64,000 bases of DNA from Dysidea avara (taxonomy: Eukaryota; Porifera; Demospongiae; Dictyoceratida; Dysideidae), in assembly GCF_963678975.1 (NCBI RefSeq), contig NC_089275.1:15283682-15347681 (forward strand), in the 5' to 3' direction. A program made the translations under genes and the position numbers. The notes beneath the pieces were generated by a model. It searched no databases and was not told the origin of the DNA. It saw only the letters and a list, made by a program, of their open reading frames with translations. Shown in pieces: positions 25,781 through 38,526 of the stretch (its first letter is position 1; the number at the start of each line of letters is the position of its first letter).

Positions 25781-28700
25781 CTATTACTAACTACCTAAAT
25801 GATCATTGATGTGAAGAATTTCAGAGAATATTACATGAAGTGTGATTCATACTTAGAAAGGAAAGATCCACTAGTATATGCATTTATCACAGATCCACCA
25901 TTAGGCTGTCACAAACAACATTTACTGTTTAAGTTATTTACAAAATTGTACAGCACCTAGTCATCAAATTTGTTATGTGGGATAGTAAAATTTATGCACG
26001 GTTTTTTGCAACTTTCGTAATATTTAAAAATCAGCAATTATTACTATGAAGAATTACTATGCGTATACACAGAAAGTTAAACAGTGTACACTCTCCACCT
26101 GTACATCTTGAGTGAACATGCAGTGTAGTTGCAATAGATAATTGGAGTACTATGGACCATTATGGAGAAGCTGTTTATACTTTAAAGTATGCCAAAGGTT
26201 GTGTGATATTGTAAAATATAATTTCCACAGTTTTATTGATTACTTGGTTTGAAACCATTGTTTTCACAAGTAGTAATAACACTATTCATTCTCTGAGTTT
26301 GGACAACTTTATGTACGTACTTTTAGAGTATATATTTGTTGGCTGTACTTTCTATTTTATTTAATTGCTTGTTCACAGTACCCAGAGTCATCCTATTTCA
26401 GCATTCCTGATCAGAATATGATTTTCTGTAGCAGTACCAATCTGATGAGGGAATTGTGTGATGACTATCACTTCTTTTTAATATGGCACTCTAATAACCA
26501 AAGTGTGTATTATATGGACCTAGTGCTTGAAGTTGTGTGGTCACACTCTAAAAGTCTCTGTCAGTTGTAGCCATTCTATTGTACATATGTAGCACTGGCA
26601 CACATCTGCTTGTGAAGTATTCTAATAGAGTAGTCACTTTTTAGGATTCCTCTAAAGTTACTCTAATAGAACAATCATATAATTTCCATTGCATTAAAAA
26701 CACTAAAGAACAGTTGGATTGGTAACTCAGTTTCTGTTATGATGTGTATCTTCTAGTGCAGTTACCTTTGAGAGTTGAGAGAAATAATTCATTTAGTCAG
26801 AACTTGCTGGTCAATCATCCAGTCTAATTATTATCATAGCAATAGTGTTAGTATGTCAATTGATAGGAAGTGAGGAGGAGGTTAGTTCTGAATGACGAGT
26901 AGTAGTGTAGAAAGAACCTGTAGGCTTGCATAGGTGATTATCTTGTCAATAACAAAACTGTATTAGTCTTAACTGAACGATGCTAAACAATTCAGTACCT
27001 ATGGTACTATTGTTTATAATAGTACACATACTGATGATGGTACATGAATGGTCCATAGTTTTAAGTGATAAACTTACAGGTATTTTACTGTATTTATATA
27101 TATATATCATAATTATATCTCATTACAAAACAACTGATTGGTAGAATTCCATGTAAAATAAGTCATTATGACACCCAGATGATGTTGATGTGCGCATTTT
27201 CTTTAGCAATCCTAACTATATTAGCCAAAATATAGCTAAAGGATTTTAAGAGCTCTTATGGGTATTTCCAGTTCTAGTCTTGCCAAAATAAAGTTGGACA
27301 TAGCTACATATGTGGTACTATGTGAGAAAAGGGATAATTGTTGTGCAGTGTATGTGACTACATTGTAGTTCTCTATGTTGAGGAAATAATATGAAACTTG
27401 GAGAAACAATTATACAATATATTTTTTTTTAGTTCTGTACAAAGCTGTGGTACTACTACTAATAGTTCTAAGCTTTATACTACAGACCAGTCTATCATAC
27501 ATTTTGAGTGCATGGTGCAAGATATTTGGAGCTTTGAACTTCTGTCACCTTTGCAGTTTGATATCCTACTACATCATGTTTGAAGTACACAGTCATGTAA
27601 CTGTGTATTAACATGTGTACAGTACTTACCATATTTAGTCACTAAACATCCATAAGGCCACGTAAACTTATGTATTAGTTTCTCATCCTACTGTACTCAA
27701 ATTTATAGCAGTGTGGGAGGGAAGATTTTTATTTTATTTCTGCTAACTAGATAACTAGCTGACTTAACTAGCTGACTTAGCTAGCTAAAATGACTCAAAT
27801 GCAAAATTTTAAGACTACTCTATCAAGGTACCAATTATAAAAGGTGCTCATTGGCTTCCCTTAGCCAAAAAATCCTTGATGAGGTAAGAAAAATAGTGAT
27901 GCAGATGTGGATGAGAAATAGGACTAATAATTAAGTGTATGTAGCCCAACAATCCACAGGTATCAAATTTTGATTTGGATTTTGGAATCTTCTCCAAACA
28001 GTGGGAAATATACATTACCAGCTTGAACAAGAAACATTATTGTATACATCACCGAACAATAATAAACTAATTGGTTAGTTAAAAATATTTTTTGTTCACT
28101 CACTTGTAACTTGTTTAGATTATAATTAATGTATAGTAACTGTCCAGCTAGGATGTTCCATGAAGACAAGCTATAGTACCAGTGAGTTAGTTTCTTTTTC
28201 ACACACCAAATTTCATACATTAAGTACCAACCAGGTTTTAGCTATACTTAGCCTTTTTGGTTCTGTTAGCAGATGTGGTTAGAAATATCACTACTACATA
28301 GCTACTGTGTATACAGTAAATTAAAGTAGCAAGAAAAGAATACTTATGGTTGGATTAAGATGAAGTCTTGGAAACATTAAGAAAACTTTTATTTGTGCTA
28401 TACTGCTGCAGTGTGACAGAAACTAGAGTAAATGATGATGGTAAATGTCTTGTTGATTATTTAGACAATATAATTATAGTATACAAACAGGGACCGAGAC
28501 TCAGGGTTACCATACACTGATAGTCAAAGAGTGATCAGTGCAGGAGCCCTGGCAAGACTTACATACAGTACAGAATTACATTACTACACAGTAACAAAGT
28601 TCAGGTCAAGAGGTCCAATAGATCCCACTCTGCATGGGGAAGCTTTAGAAATGAAAATTCTGTAAGAGCAAGATGGCAATATGAGCAGCCTGCTCAAACA

Positions 28701-29100
28701 GTGACCGTACAGTTTTCTTCAGCACACAACAAGCAGTAGCCACTTGAGCAAGTGTTTCTGGCATAAAGTGACCCAGACACGAGTTATGTGGCTTTAAAAG
28801 TATCCAGTATGTTTTGTGTTGGTATATTCTTTGTATGAATTTGTAACTCGTGAACATTTCCTTGAAAAATGGCCATTTGATTAATTATGGATAGAATGGG
28901 ATTAGGGATTTAATGGTCAGTTGATGAGACCACAACACAGAATTTCCTTCCTTGTTCCACACAATAGTTGATACACAAGAATTGTATTATTTATCCTATA
29001 CTGAGTGTTTACTAGTTTACTACACTTGTTCATTCATTTGTAACTTGTTGTGATAACAATATCAAGGTAGTAACCAGTTGATGTGTTGATCCAAGAATGA

Positions 29101-29400
29101 TAATCAATCTCTAGAGTTCCTATGGGTATATACTTATATTTTGAATTAACAAGGAGAAAACATCCTGACTGCCTGGCAGACTCATGTAATTGTTCGAGCT
29201 TTAATCAGATTATGCAGGTTCGAGGCTAGCCAGGTCCAGTCATGGATTTTTTCTCCTTTCTCCACTTTTTCAAACACACTTTATGTAACAACTTTAAACA
29301 GGCAGTAGGACCAGGTACTGTATTCTACAGATCTTCAGCACTTGTGCTGTAAAGCCTTAATAAATAAAATAAAATAAAAATAAATAAATAAATAAAAATA
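29101..29400 (+). repeat. SINE-like repeat plus A-rich tailed retroelement end
   Basis: The SINE-like part (to about 29,260, B-box-like GGTTCGAGGC at 29,217) is followed by a segment with CAGCACTTGTGCTGTAAAGCC and an A-rich TAAATAAAATAAAAT tail at 29,353-29,400, typical of a retrotransposed 3' end. The tail part is mirrored at about 52,690-52,800. There the SINE section is interrupted by the later 53-57 kb insertions. Confidence 0.5.
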
Positions 29401-29501
29401 ATCGTTTTGTGTAGTATAAACATAATGATATGTTCTAATCCAGTAACATGATCAAAATAAGACATTAATACATAGCTCAGTAGTGAATCTTGGGGTGGTT
29501 C

Positions 29502-29827
29502 CAGGGGCAGCTCCAGGGGGTTTCTGAGGTTTCCAGAAACCGGCCACGTTCAGATTGAGACACTCTAATAGAGCAGTCAACCACTCTAATAAAGCACTCA
29601 CAGTATTCAGAGCAGCAGTGTAGCAAGCTATGTAGTACATAGCTATAAACAAGGATTTATGTACTTTATCAATGATATTAACATATAGTTAGTGGAGGGC
29701 ATGTAGTTATTCTCAGCAGGCAGCGACCTTGTTGTTGTTGGTTTTTTTATGTTTTAGGTCTTCACCAAAAATCTAGCTATATGCTCTTCATCGGAAACCA
29801 GTCACCAAAAATCCTGGAGCTGTCCGA
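29502..29827. mobile_element. Small hAT-like element, left-arm copy
   Basis: The left end CAGGGGCAGCTCCAGG pairs with the right end CCTGGAGCTGTCCG. The interior has the CTCTAATAGAGCAGTCA motif followed by sequence shared with the element at 44.3 kb (AGCAGTGTAGCAAGCT). The mirrored copy is at 51,908-52,218, so the insertion predates the inverted duplication. Confidence 0.55.
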
Positions 29828-31687
29828 TGGATTCCACAGTCACCGTCACCTCCACTCTGAACATGTTAATAATATAGCTGTAGTCAACATAGTCATCTAC
29901 ATTGCTCTAATATGTATAGCAAATAATCATTTCACAGCAATGTTTTACTGTTTTGCAACATCAAATGATTGTTTAATACAGTAATTAACTATATGAAACT
30001 GTTGGAACATCACTAGTACTATCATGTTATTGCTATTTATTCAGACTAGGTACTTTGGAATATGCCTACACTACACATTGTAGAGGATAATGGAGCACTA
30101 CAGAGTCCAAGATAATTATATTTTTTGCATATTTAGGGTGAAGATTGTAACTCCATACACATGACTCTAGTGATATAGATCACTATCAGTACTGCATTTA
30201 ATGCATTCTGTTACCAAGTATAATCCTGTTCTTCAATTTGTTATTATTGTGTACAAAGACTATACAGCATAAAAATTAAAGGTTGTGTATACTTATTATA
30301 TTCACAAAAGATACAATGAAACTATATTATGTTACAAAGCCATGTTATAAAACTAGATGACATTGTGGTTTCTTCATTGAAACTTCCTTAAAATTAATGT
30401 TTATAAAGCTATTATTGTATAATATTCAGTGCTCTCAGGGACAGTAGCTCATGCACAATTTCAAGACATTATTAGCAAGTTAGAACTAGGTGATCATAGA
30501 TTTTATAATGCTAAATTGAAGCATGTATAAGCTACAGTACATACAGCATTATACAATTTGTTCCATCTTGTATACTTTATTTTTATATCATCAACATAAC
30601 TGTAAAATATTCAGCTGAAAGTGCACCAGAGTTGCAAACTGGGTTAAAGTGGTAAAGACAAACTTTTTAAGGAGAGTCACAGAATTACACTGCATAAGCA
30701 ACTTAAGAAAAGCCAAGGAGAACATGACTTTTATACTATTGGCAAGTGTGATGCAGTAGACTAGAGAGTTGAGGGTATGGAAGCTTTGTACATGAAATTA
30801 CACAATGGAACTTGATTAAATACAGAAGATATGGACTTGGATGCCATTATTTGGGTCAGGGGACATGCCCCCTTCAGATCATTATACAGAAGGTTTGAGA
30901 TAATAGACCATTCTCACTGTATTGTATTAAATTATTTTAGCTAGAGCGTTTTAAATGAAATACACACAATGTGTCTGATAGTGGTTGACTGTTATATTAA
31001 AACATTTGGAACAAGCATTGATCAAAAGTGGTAGTCTTTCTGAAATTACATAGTCAAATACTTCAATGAAGCTTCATGTCTTATAACACTTCACTAATTA
31101 TTAAGTGTATCTATCTCTGTGTTACGTGTAATACAGGTTGTGTACAGTATGAATATAATAGAGCCCCTCAAGCTGTCAGTTGCATGACATCTAAGGGTAA
31201 GAAATGTATAGAGTAATTGCCATGATAATAATGGAAGCGCTATGATGCCTTGATCACCAGGTAGTGTTCATGCATATCATGACTTCTCCACATTTTGTTT
31301 AATGGAGTACAATTAGAAACACAATACCATAGCACAAGTAGTTTTGAAACATTCTTTAATGTTATTACAATGATTAGTATACCTGACTACTTTATTACAA
31401 TAGTTCAGTTAATATAACTTGCATTAAAATTTTCACTGATTTTTCAGAGTGTCTTAATGAAACAGTGCAAACAGTAGATTTTCTTACTTCATACTCGTAC
31501 CTAATATTTATAAAATTGTGCTGGCATTATCATCGCCTCCCCACCTGCAATAGCTATTTACTCAAAATAATTTATAACTTTAATTTTCTATGCAACACAA
31601 AATTAATTTACATCCATGATACACAATATATTTTAGTAAATCATGCCCATATCAGATTCCATAATCCATACATGCAGTATTCAATTT

Positions 31688-32433
31688 TCAACTCGGACAT
31701 TGTGGTATTTCAGTAATGGTAACTCCACGATCTTCATTTGTCAACAGTGGAAGAAGGTGGTGGTTTAGGGAGGTGAGTATGCAGTACAAACTGTCTGGAT
31801 TATGGAACACTTGGTCCATGTGGCTATATATTTGTAAATATTCATTGAAAGTGAAAGTTGGACAGTACATTCCTGTTAAATCCAGCTGTGTAACAAACAC
31901 AAAACATCATATAAACACTGCACATGTTAATGTAGAGGGTTTGATTTCAACTCACATGAATATGATTAAGATTAGCTGTTGCCACTTGTAAGTGATAAAG
32001 GATGTCTCGTGTTTGAGGATCATTTGTCATGAAGACTAGTTTGAATAGGAAAGCATTAATGTGTGTAATATTAGTACACTGAGGTGCATCGAGCTGTTGG
32101 TAACGTGTTAGAAGTCCACCTTGAAGTGTAGATAATAGTCCCCTAGCACATTGCTCTACAGGCATAGACTGTAACAGAACAATATACATAAATATTTATT
32201 TAACATAGTGTCTGTGTTGAACTTACAGCAAGTTTATCTCTGACAATGTTAATTGTTGTCATTATCCGACAACTATATGCAATGAATAAAGCATTTCTGT
32301 CATCTTGATTTCGTTTAACTTGTGAAAGAGGAGCTTTATGTTGTTGTAGTTGTAGAGTAGGAGCAGCTGAAGAGGAAGAGTGCAGAGTGCTAATGATGAA
32401 GAAACATCCAATAGCCAGAGAGAAGATCTTCAT
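31688..32433 (-). CDS. Secreted six-cysteine protein, copy C
   Basis: Exons 32433-32227, 32168-31956 and 31885-31688, phase 0, 205 residues. It has the family features: signal peptide, K-R at 40-41, six mature cysteines and N-I-T at 102. Specific changes are Lys33, Gln38, Met146, Asn154 and Ser161, and the tail reads P-Q-C-P-S. Its 5' flank shares TGTCCAATGATCAATG-type sequence with copies D and F, its mirror partner being F. About 10 bp next to the TATA box are missing relative to the other copies, but the box itself is kept. Confidence 0.85.
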
Positions 32434-32506
32434 TGTAAATTATCTTCTAAGTTTATCACTGATAAGTAATGATTAGTTGAAGTGAAGTGAGTACAAACTG
32501 TAACGG

Positions 32507-32514
32507 TTTTTATA
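32507..32514 (-). promoter_or_regulatory. TATA box of copy C
   Basis: TATAAAAA on the minus strand, about 74 bp before the ATG. The sequence just upstream is shortened compared with copies A and B. Confidence 0.65.
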
Positions 32515-32746
32515 CTACCTAAATGATCATTGATGTGAAGAATTTCAGAGAATATCACGCTTTGATAATGTACATTTTCATGGTTAAATGTGCTGTTATG
32601 GTATGGAGAAAATACTTGGAAAGGAAATATGTTGCTATGTCCAATGATCAATGTTGATATACTGTATACACTGTTACACAATTATGCACAATTTTTTGTA
32701 AGAAAGGGATTAAATTCAATCACTGTACAGTATGTACAATATATAT

Positions 32747-34219
32747 CAGGCTTGTTGTAATTGTAATCGTAATTGTAATTAATTACTAATCATTAGCAAT
32801 TTTCAAGTAATTGTAATTATAATTGTAATTGCTCACTGAGCATAAAAGTAATGGTATTTGTAATTGTAATTAGCTGTTCAGTCAATAATCATTATGTAAT
32901 TAAATTTAAGTAATCAAAGTTATGCTATATAAAAGTACTACTCCATAACTTGACTATACTATGTACACAACCCCATGTGTATAACATGTGGTCCATGTAG
33001 CTACAGTAAATTATTGAAATTATATGTCATGTATTTGTTGACCATATAGTTAAACATTTTATGTACAGTATGGGATACCCATGGGGTACATAATGTTCAA
33101 TAGTAGAGAAACATTTAAATGTATCTGGATGACACAGAGTTTACAAAGGATGAAAGCCCTTTAAAATTTTGGAAGATAAAAGCAAATAAATACCCCATTT
33201 TAAGTACAGTAGCAAAGAATAGCAGCAACATTTGCACCAGTTGAGTGTGTATTCAACCATAGTGGCATTGTTCTCAGACCAAAATATATGTAGACTATTA
33301 CCAAAAAAGTTTGAAGAGTCAATAGACGTACCTTAAGATTAATGCTGGAGAACTGTAAGTAAGTTATTGTTGTACCCCAATTAGTGCTGGGCAGTATTGA
33401 AAAATAGCAAACGGTATACCTTCCATAAAAAGTATCACAGTATTAATGTAAAAGCTATTCCAGAGAAATATGCCATGAAATATCTATGTTTTTTTTCATG
33501 AAATGTTAAATCTCCCCTATGAAATGTACCGTGAAAGTCAATTCATGGTATGCCATGGGTTGTTGCATGGGCCATGAAATGTGTCTCCAGATCAGATTAT
33601 CATGGTAATTTCATGGCATTGTAGAGATTTCATAGGTGCAGTACCCATGAAACGTTAAAATTCATGGGATAAACCATAGGTGTTTTCATGGGTATTTCAT
33701 GGTTATTTTCATGCACTGTATCTGGTAGTGATTGGTATTAAAGTAACTGCCATTTACCACAACAAAAGCACCAGATACCCATGGTAGCTCAGCAAGCCTC
33801 AGGTACAAACTACCACTAACAAACTTGTTTACATAGTTTGGTTAGCTGAATACATCAGCACCTGCCTACAAACATTAATTGTCACATGTCTGGTTACCTT
33901 CTAAATATGGGATGAAACAAGCGTTAGCCCACAGGGAGGCCATAGTGCCCAGATGGTATGGCGGTATTAAAAAAAGCAGGCGGTATTAAAAAAAGCAGGT
34001 AGTATCAAAACCAGTATGACTTAAATATCACAGATTATTAACAATACCAGTATATCACCCAGCTCTAACCACACATGTACAGTAGTGATTGAAAAGTAAT
34101 TGTAATTATTAATCATTATTTCACATACTGAAGTAATTGTAATTGTAATCATTAGATTGGCTTCAAAAAGTAATCGTAATTGTACTGATTACTTTTGGTG
34201 GGTAATTACAACAAGCCTG
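32747..34219. mobile_element. 1473-bp hAT-type element with perfect 8-bp duplication
   Basis: Termini are CAGGCTTGTTGTAATT and its reverse complement. Both flanks read ATATATAT. The right arm has the uninterrupted site (ACAATATACATGCT read on the minus strand, near 48,980), so this insertion followed the inverted duplication. TAATTGTAATT words fill the subterminal regions. No transposase frame. A second element is nested inside (33,382-34,067), with ends TTAGTGCTGGGC and (reversed) TTAGAGCTGGGT. Confidence 0.85.
33382..34067. mobile_element. Nested non-autonomous element with GCTGGG ends
   Basis: Terminal repeats of about 17 bp (TTAGTGCTGGGCAGTAT against TTAGAGCTGGGTGATAT) resemble a common hAT-like terminus. 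The interior is dense in CATGAAA/TTTCATG words, many forming overlapping inverted repeats between 33,470 and 33,740. The 8-bp flanks do not clearly match. Confidence 0.6.
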
Positions 34220-34710
34220 ATATATATGTTATTTATTTGGGGCATATTAATACACAGTTATGTGTATGTATTGAAGCATTTCTTTTTAACTTCACTAATA
34301 CTAATTTTATGATGAACATTATTTTTACAGTGATTGGAATTAGTGAGAACAAAGCAAGAAAAATTAGTAATCAAAATATGTTTACTTAATTTTAAACTTT
34401 TACCTTTTAGAAAATTGTATGCTATCATGATAAATGTGTGTAGTCTTTGCTTTTTAAAACATATATCCTAAACTGTAGCTGTGTGCCATTTTGATGAAAG
34501 TTTACAAAGTTAGTAACTGTTATCAGTGCTAAGTATAAGTTACAGCTGAATTGTAAATCTCGATTTGGATGAGATCCATAATATTAGGTCCTTAGAACTT
34601 TCATTAGCTGCTTTCCTTTTTAATTTTCCTTAAACATTCCTTGAATGGGGGCTTCCTTTAATAGTTTATAAATAGGGAAGATATAAGTTTCTACATCAAT
34701 CATGATTTAT

Positions 34711-34962
34711 TTATTCACTTTTATCTAAGCTACCATTAAGGATACCATGTAGGGAAGGGAAATGATATCCTAAATGATTTCCACAGTAGTACATATCACC
34801 AAACATTGAGTTGTCAGTTACAGATGCTTGAGGAAATACTATGAAACTTGGAGAAACAGTTGGTACATTGTTCTTTGCAAAATGCTGTACAAAACTACTA
34901 CTACTACTACTACTAATGATTCTGAGCTTTATACTACTGCAGACTGCAGAGCAGTCCATCAT
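34711..34962 (-). other. ORF block of the second gene, left arm
   Basis: An 83-residue frame includes S-S-I-K-L-R-I-I, a run of serines, S-P-S-F-I-V-F-P-Q and F-G-D-M-Y-Y-C-G-N-H, ending D-K-S-E at a stop. The mirror frame at 48223-48492 is intact and differs at only a few residues. A CTGCTCTGCAG acceptor-like sequence precedes the conserved part. It could be the last exon of a small gene or a well-preserved relic. No family was recognised. Confidence 0.4.
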
Positions 34963-35120
34963 AAATTTTTAGTGGTGCAAGATATTTGGGGCTTAAGGAT
35001 CATATGATAATCCACTGGTTATGACACAGCATGTCAAATTTTAGTTTGGATTTTGGAATCTTCTCCTTCCAAACAGTAGGAAGTATACATTACCAGCTTG
35101 AACCAGAATTAATTGTAATA

Positions 35121-35330
35121 TTATGTGCACATCACCATGCAAACATTAATAAACTTAATACAAATAGCTATCTTTTTTTCACTCACTTGTAACTTGTTTA
35201 GATTATAAGTAATGTATAATAACTGTCCAGCCAGGATGTTCCATGAAGACAAGCTATAGTAACAGTACCGGTAAGTTACTTTCTTTTTCACACGCACCAG
35301 ATTCCACACATTAAGGTAAGTAAGTACCAA
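35121..35330 (-). other. Exon-like block with GTGAGT donor, left arm
   Basis: The minus-strand frame N-V-W-N-L-V-R-V-K-K-K-V-T runs through S-S-W-N-I-L-A-G-Q-L-L-Y-I and N-L-N-K-L-Q to a good GTGAGT donor. The same block occurs at 47,881, 57,600, 28,140 and 20,450. Conservation of the donor and of the S-S-W-N-I-L-A-G-Q core in most units suggests a real ancestral exon. Confidence 0.4.
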
Positions 35331-35986
35331 CAGGTGTTTTAGCTATACTTGAATTTCTTTCCTTGTTCCACACAATAGTTGATACACAAGAATTGTATTG
35401 TTTATCCTATACTGAGTGTTTACTAGTTTACTACACTTGTTCATTCATTTGTAACTTGTTAATGGCAAGTAGTTGGTTGCAATAATAATATAACATAGCA
35501 CGCAAGATTGGTCTAAAGAAACCTAACAGCCTTTCAGTAAATACCTGTACGAAATAGAGAAATTTAAAATAGAATAACCTTCCTTGTAATATGCACACAT
35601 GAGGTAGAAGATCATGAGGATATAATATCACAGAATTCCTCATTAGAATAAACATCATATGATTTTATACAAATAGTTAGCTAGTAGCAGTGGATGTGGG
35701 TAGCAATCCTAACTATATAATTATCTGCTATAACTAGGCAAAATATACAGGATATTAAGAAGTGTTGTTTGCTGATGTGTACAATTTCTGTCCTACTATG
35801 TGACATAAAGAATTTCCACAGAGCTTAATCAAGCTCAATGTTGGCTGACTAACATATTTTTCCAAATATTAAAGTCAAGGAAAACAGTATCAGCCAAGGA
35901 AGGCTGGTTTTCAGCTGTGCCCTGAGACCACAATAAAATACAAGATACGGTACACCTATACACACACACAAGTAAAAGTAGCTACA

Positions 35987-36840
35987 TCACACACAATACA
36001 ATTGTTTTAAATTCATTGACAGTTTTAGCACCGTACAGTGTTTTAGGTAAACTGTTCCAAGTGGCTGTGCTAGTGACTGCTTACCATAATTAGTTCTCAC
36101 ACTAGGAGCAAACAATCTGTGTGCACTTCTACCAGAGTGACCAGTGACATCCACAGCATAAGAGAATATTCCATGTAAATAAGGAGGAGAGATCTTATTA
36201 ACAATTCTAAAAATCTCTAACGCTGTATGAAAAGTACGCCTTTCAGTTATAGTTGATTGCAAGTTAAAATTAATGGAAGAAAGCAATGATGCATAAAGTA
36301 AATTTAGAATGAAGTCTTTCCAGATGACGAATACTAGTAGAGTTTGATGGTGACCACACAGCATCACAGTAATCCAAAACTGGTAGTATATAAGCTTGAT
36401 ACAACAACTGAATAACTCTTAGGGGAAGTAGGCTTAACATGGTTTACAGCATGAAGTTTCTAACTCTACTCAGAACATAATCCGCATGAGCTTGCCAAGT
36501 AAGATGTTGATCTAGATATGGACTTAGATACTTGGTAGTACAAACCTGATTTTAAATACCACGATTCAATGCTAATGTAAGATTCTGTCCTTTAGTTCTC
36601 TGGCAGGAACCAATCAGCATACATAATGACTGTATTACATTCAATCTCAATCTGTTAACAATCAGCCATGTGGATACATTCTCAACATCAGTATGAAGAA
36701 TATTTTCAACTACAGAAAGGTCACTGTGGCTGAAGTGCAGGTCAGTATCATCTACATACATAATAGTGTCAGACAAAGAAATAACCGTGACACTATTGAC
36801 ATAAATTTAAAAAAAGTAAGGGCACATCTCAAGTGCTGGC
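35987..36840 (-). pseudogene. Decayed non-LTR reverse transcriptase, left arm
   Basis: Frames on the minus strand show a polymerase block (S-D-T-I-M-Y-V-D-D-T-D, where family members have Y-A-D-D), then W-L-I-V-N-R-L-R-L-N, and downstream the C-terminal region (R-T-F-H-T-A-L-E-I-F-R-I; S-A-H-R-L-F-A-P). Frameshifts and stops separate the pieces, and the endonuclease and most fingers/palm are missing. The mirror copy is at 46.15-47.04 kb, so the insertion predates the palindrome. Confidence 0.8.
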
Positions 36841-37326
36841 AGTCATGGTCCATTTATCAATTCATTTACTGAACAACCTTTCCCTTGCATCCTTGTCATA
36901 AAGATGATAGTAAGTGTGGAAATTTGAAAGGTGCTGGAAATGCATAAAATTGTCTAGAATCTATACACAGTCCTATAATATGCATGGCATATTATACCAG
37001 TATTAATGATCAGTCTACCTGACTGCTTTATTAGAGTTGATCAGTTAGTATAACTTGTGTTGGAATTTTTACTGTTTTATTATTAAAACAGTACAAACAG
37101 TAGATTTTCTTACTCTATATACTTCTATTATTTATAAATTTATGCTGGTAGTATCATCGTATCCCCACCTGCAACAGCTACAGCTACGTATTTGCTTAGA
37201 ATAATTATAACTTTAATTTGCTTATTTATTCAACACAAAAATTAATGTACATTCATGATACACAATATATTTTAGTGAATCATGTCCATATCAGATTCCA
37301 TAATTTATACATGCGGTATTCAAGTT

Positions 37327-38072
37327 TCAACTTGGACATTGTGGTATTTCAGTAATGGTAACTCCACGATCTTCATTTGTTAACAGTGGAAGAAAGTGAT
37401 GGTTTAGGGAGGTGAGTATGCAGTACAAACTGTTTGGATTATGGAACACTTGGTCCATGTGTCTATATATTTTTAAATATTCAGTGAAAGTGAAAGTTGG
37501 ACAGTACACTCCTGTTAGATCCAGCTGTGTAACAAACACAAAATATCATATAAACACTGCACATGTTAATGTAGAGGGTTTGGTTTCAACTCACATGAAT
37601 ATGATTAAGATTAGCTGTTGCCACTTGTAAGTGATAAAGGATGTCTCGTGTTTGAGGATCATTTGTCATGAAGACTAGTTTGAATAGGAAAGCATTAATG
37701 TGTGTAATATTAGTACACTGAGGTGCATCGAGCTGTTGGTAACGTGTTAGAAGTCCACCTTGAAGTGTAGATAATAGTCCCCTAGCACATTGCTCTACAG
37801 GCATAGACTGCAACAGAACAATATACATAAATATGTATTTAACATAGTGTCTGTATTGAACTTACAGCAAGTTTATCTCTGACAATGTTAATTGTTGTCA
37901 TTATCCGACAACTATATGCAATGAATAAAGCATTTCTGTCATCTTGATTTCGTTTAACATGTGAAAGAGGAGCTTGATGTTGTTGTAGTTGTAGAGTAGG
38001 AGCAGCTGAAGAGGAAGAGTGCAGAGTGCTAATGATGAAGAAACACCCAATAATCAGTGAGAAGATCTTCAT
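37327..38072 (-). CDS. Secreted six-cysteine protein, copy D (disturbed promoter)
   Basis: Exons 38072-37866, 37807-37595 and 37524-37327, phase 0, 205 residues with the family's six mature cysteines. Specific changes are Ile7 in the signal peptide, Lys158, Asn171 and Phe184, and the tail reads P-Q-C-P-S. It is the innermost left-arm copy, mirror partner of copy E across the satellite centre. About 90 bp upstream of its ATG a truncated retroelement (38,161-38,365) has replaced the first T of the TATA box, leaving CATAAAA. Coding sequence is intact, so loss of expression, if any, would be recent. Confidence 0.85.
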
Positions 38073-38154
38073 TGTAAATTATCTTATAATGTTACTAAGT
38101 TTATCACTGATAAGTAATGATTAGTTGAAGTGAAGTGAGTACAAACTGTAACAG

Positions 38155-38162
38155 TTTTTATG
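38155..38162 (-). promoter_or_regulatory. Disrupted TATA box of copy D
   Basis: Where six sister copies read TATAAAA, copy D reads CCATAAAAA because the retroelement junction falls inside the box. The downstream leader is unchanged. Confidence 0.65.
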
Positions 38163-38365
38163 GTCAACACATTTTCAACTTTAGAATAATCCAACAATGG
38201 AATGACTTATCTGACGAAGTAGTTCTGGCAAAAACAATATCTTCTTTCAAACACTCACTAGACCAATATTGGAGAGAAACTGGACATGGACATTGTCAAA
38301 GGCCTTTGGCCTATTAATCAATTTTGTATTTTAATTGTCCATTAAATAATAATAATAATAATAAT
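38161..38365 (+). mobile_element. 5'-truncated non-LTR retrotransposon end with (AAT)n tail
   Basis: About 180 bp encode a typical C-terminal end of a reverse transcriptase ORF (F-R-I-I-Q-Q-W-N-D-L-S-D-E-V-V; S-F-K-H-S-L-D-Q-Y-W), followed by a stop and an AAT repeat tail (38,346-38,365). Other copies join directly at this point (TTTTTATACTATTACT), so this is a simple insertion with little or no target duplication. Confidence 0.75.
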
Positions 38366-38526
38366 ACTATTACTGACTACCTAAATGATCATTGATGTGA
38401 AGAATTTTAGAGAATATCACACTTTGATGATGTACATTTTCATGGTTAAATGTGCTGTTATGGTATAGAGAAAATACTTGGAAAGGAAATATGTTGCTAT
38501 GTCCAATGATCAATGTTGATATACTG

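Larger units (their letters stand above)
25800..31680. other. Spacer between copies B and C
   Basis: This holds the second-gene relics (frames at 27,848-28,220 on the minus strand, with L-S-S-W-N-I-L-A-G-Q-L-L-Y-I before GTGAGT and a following frame beginning L-V-M-Y-I-S-H-C-L-E-K), the SINE-like repeat at 29.1 kb and a small transposon at 29.5 kb. Compared with the A-B spacer it lacks the 19.1-kb element and the sequence around the exons at 17.4-18.1 kb. Confidence 0.5.

Noticed and set aside
22495..29260. True tRNA genes at the GGTTCGAGGC sites
   Set aside because: Only a B-box-like word is present; no cloverleaf could be drawn and no clear A box was seen.
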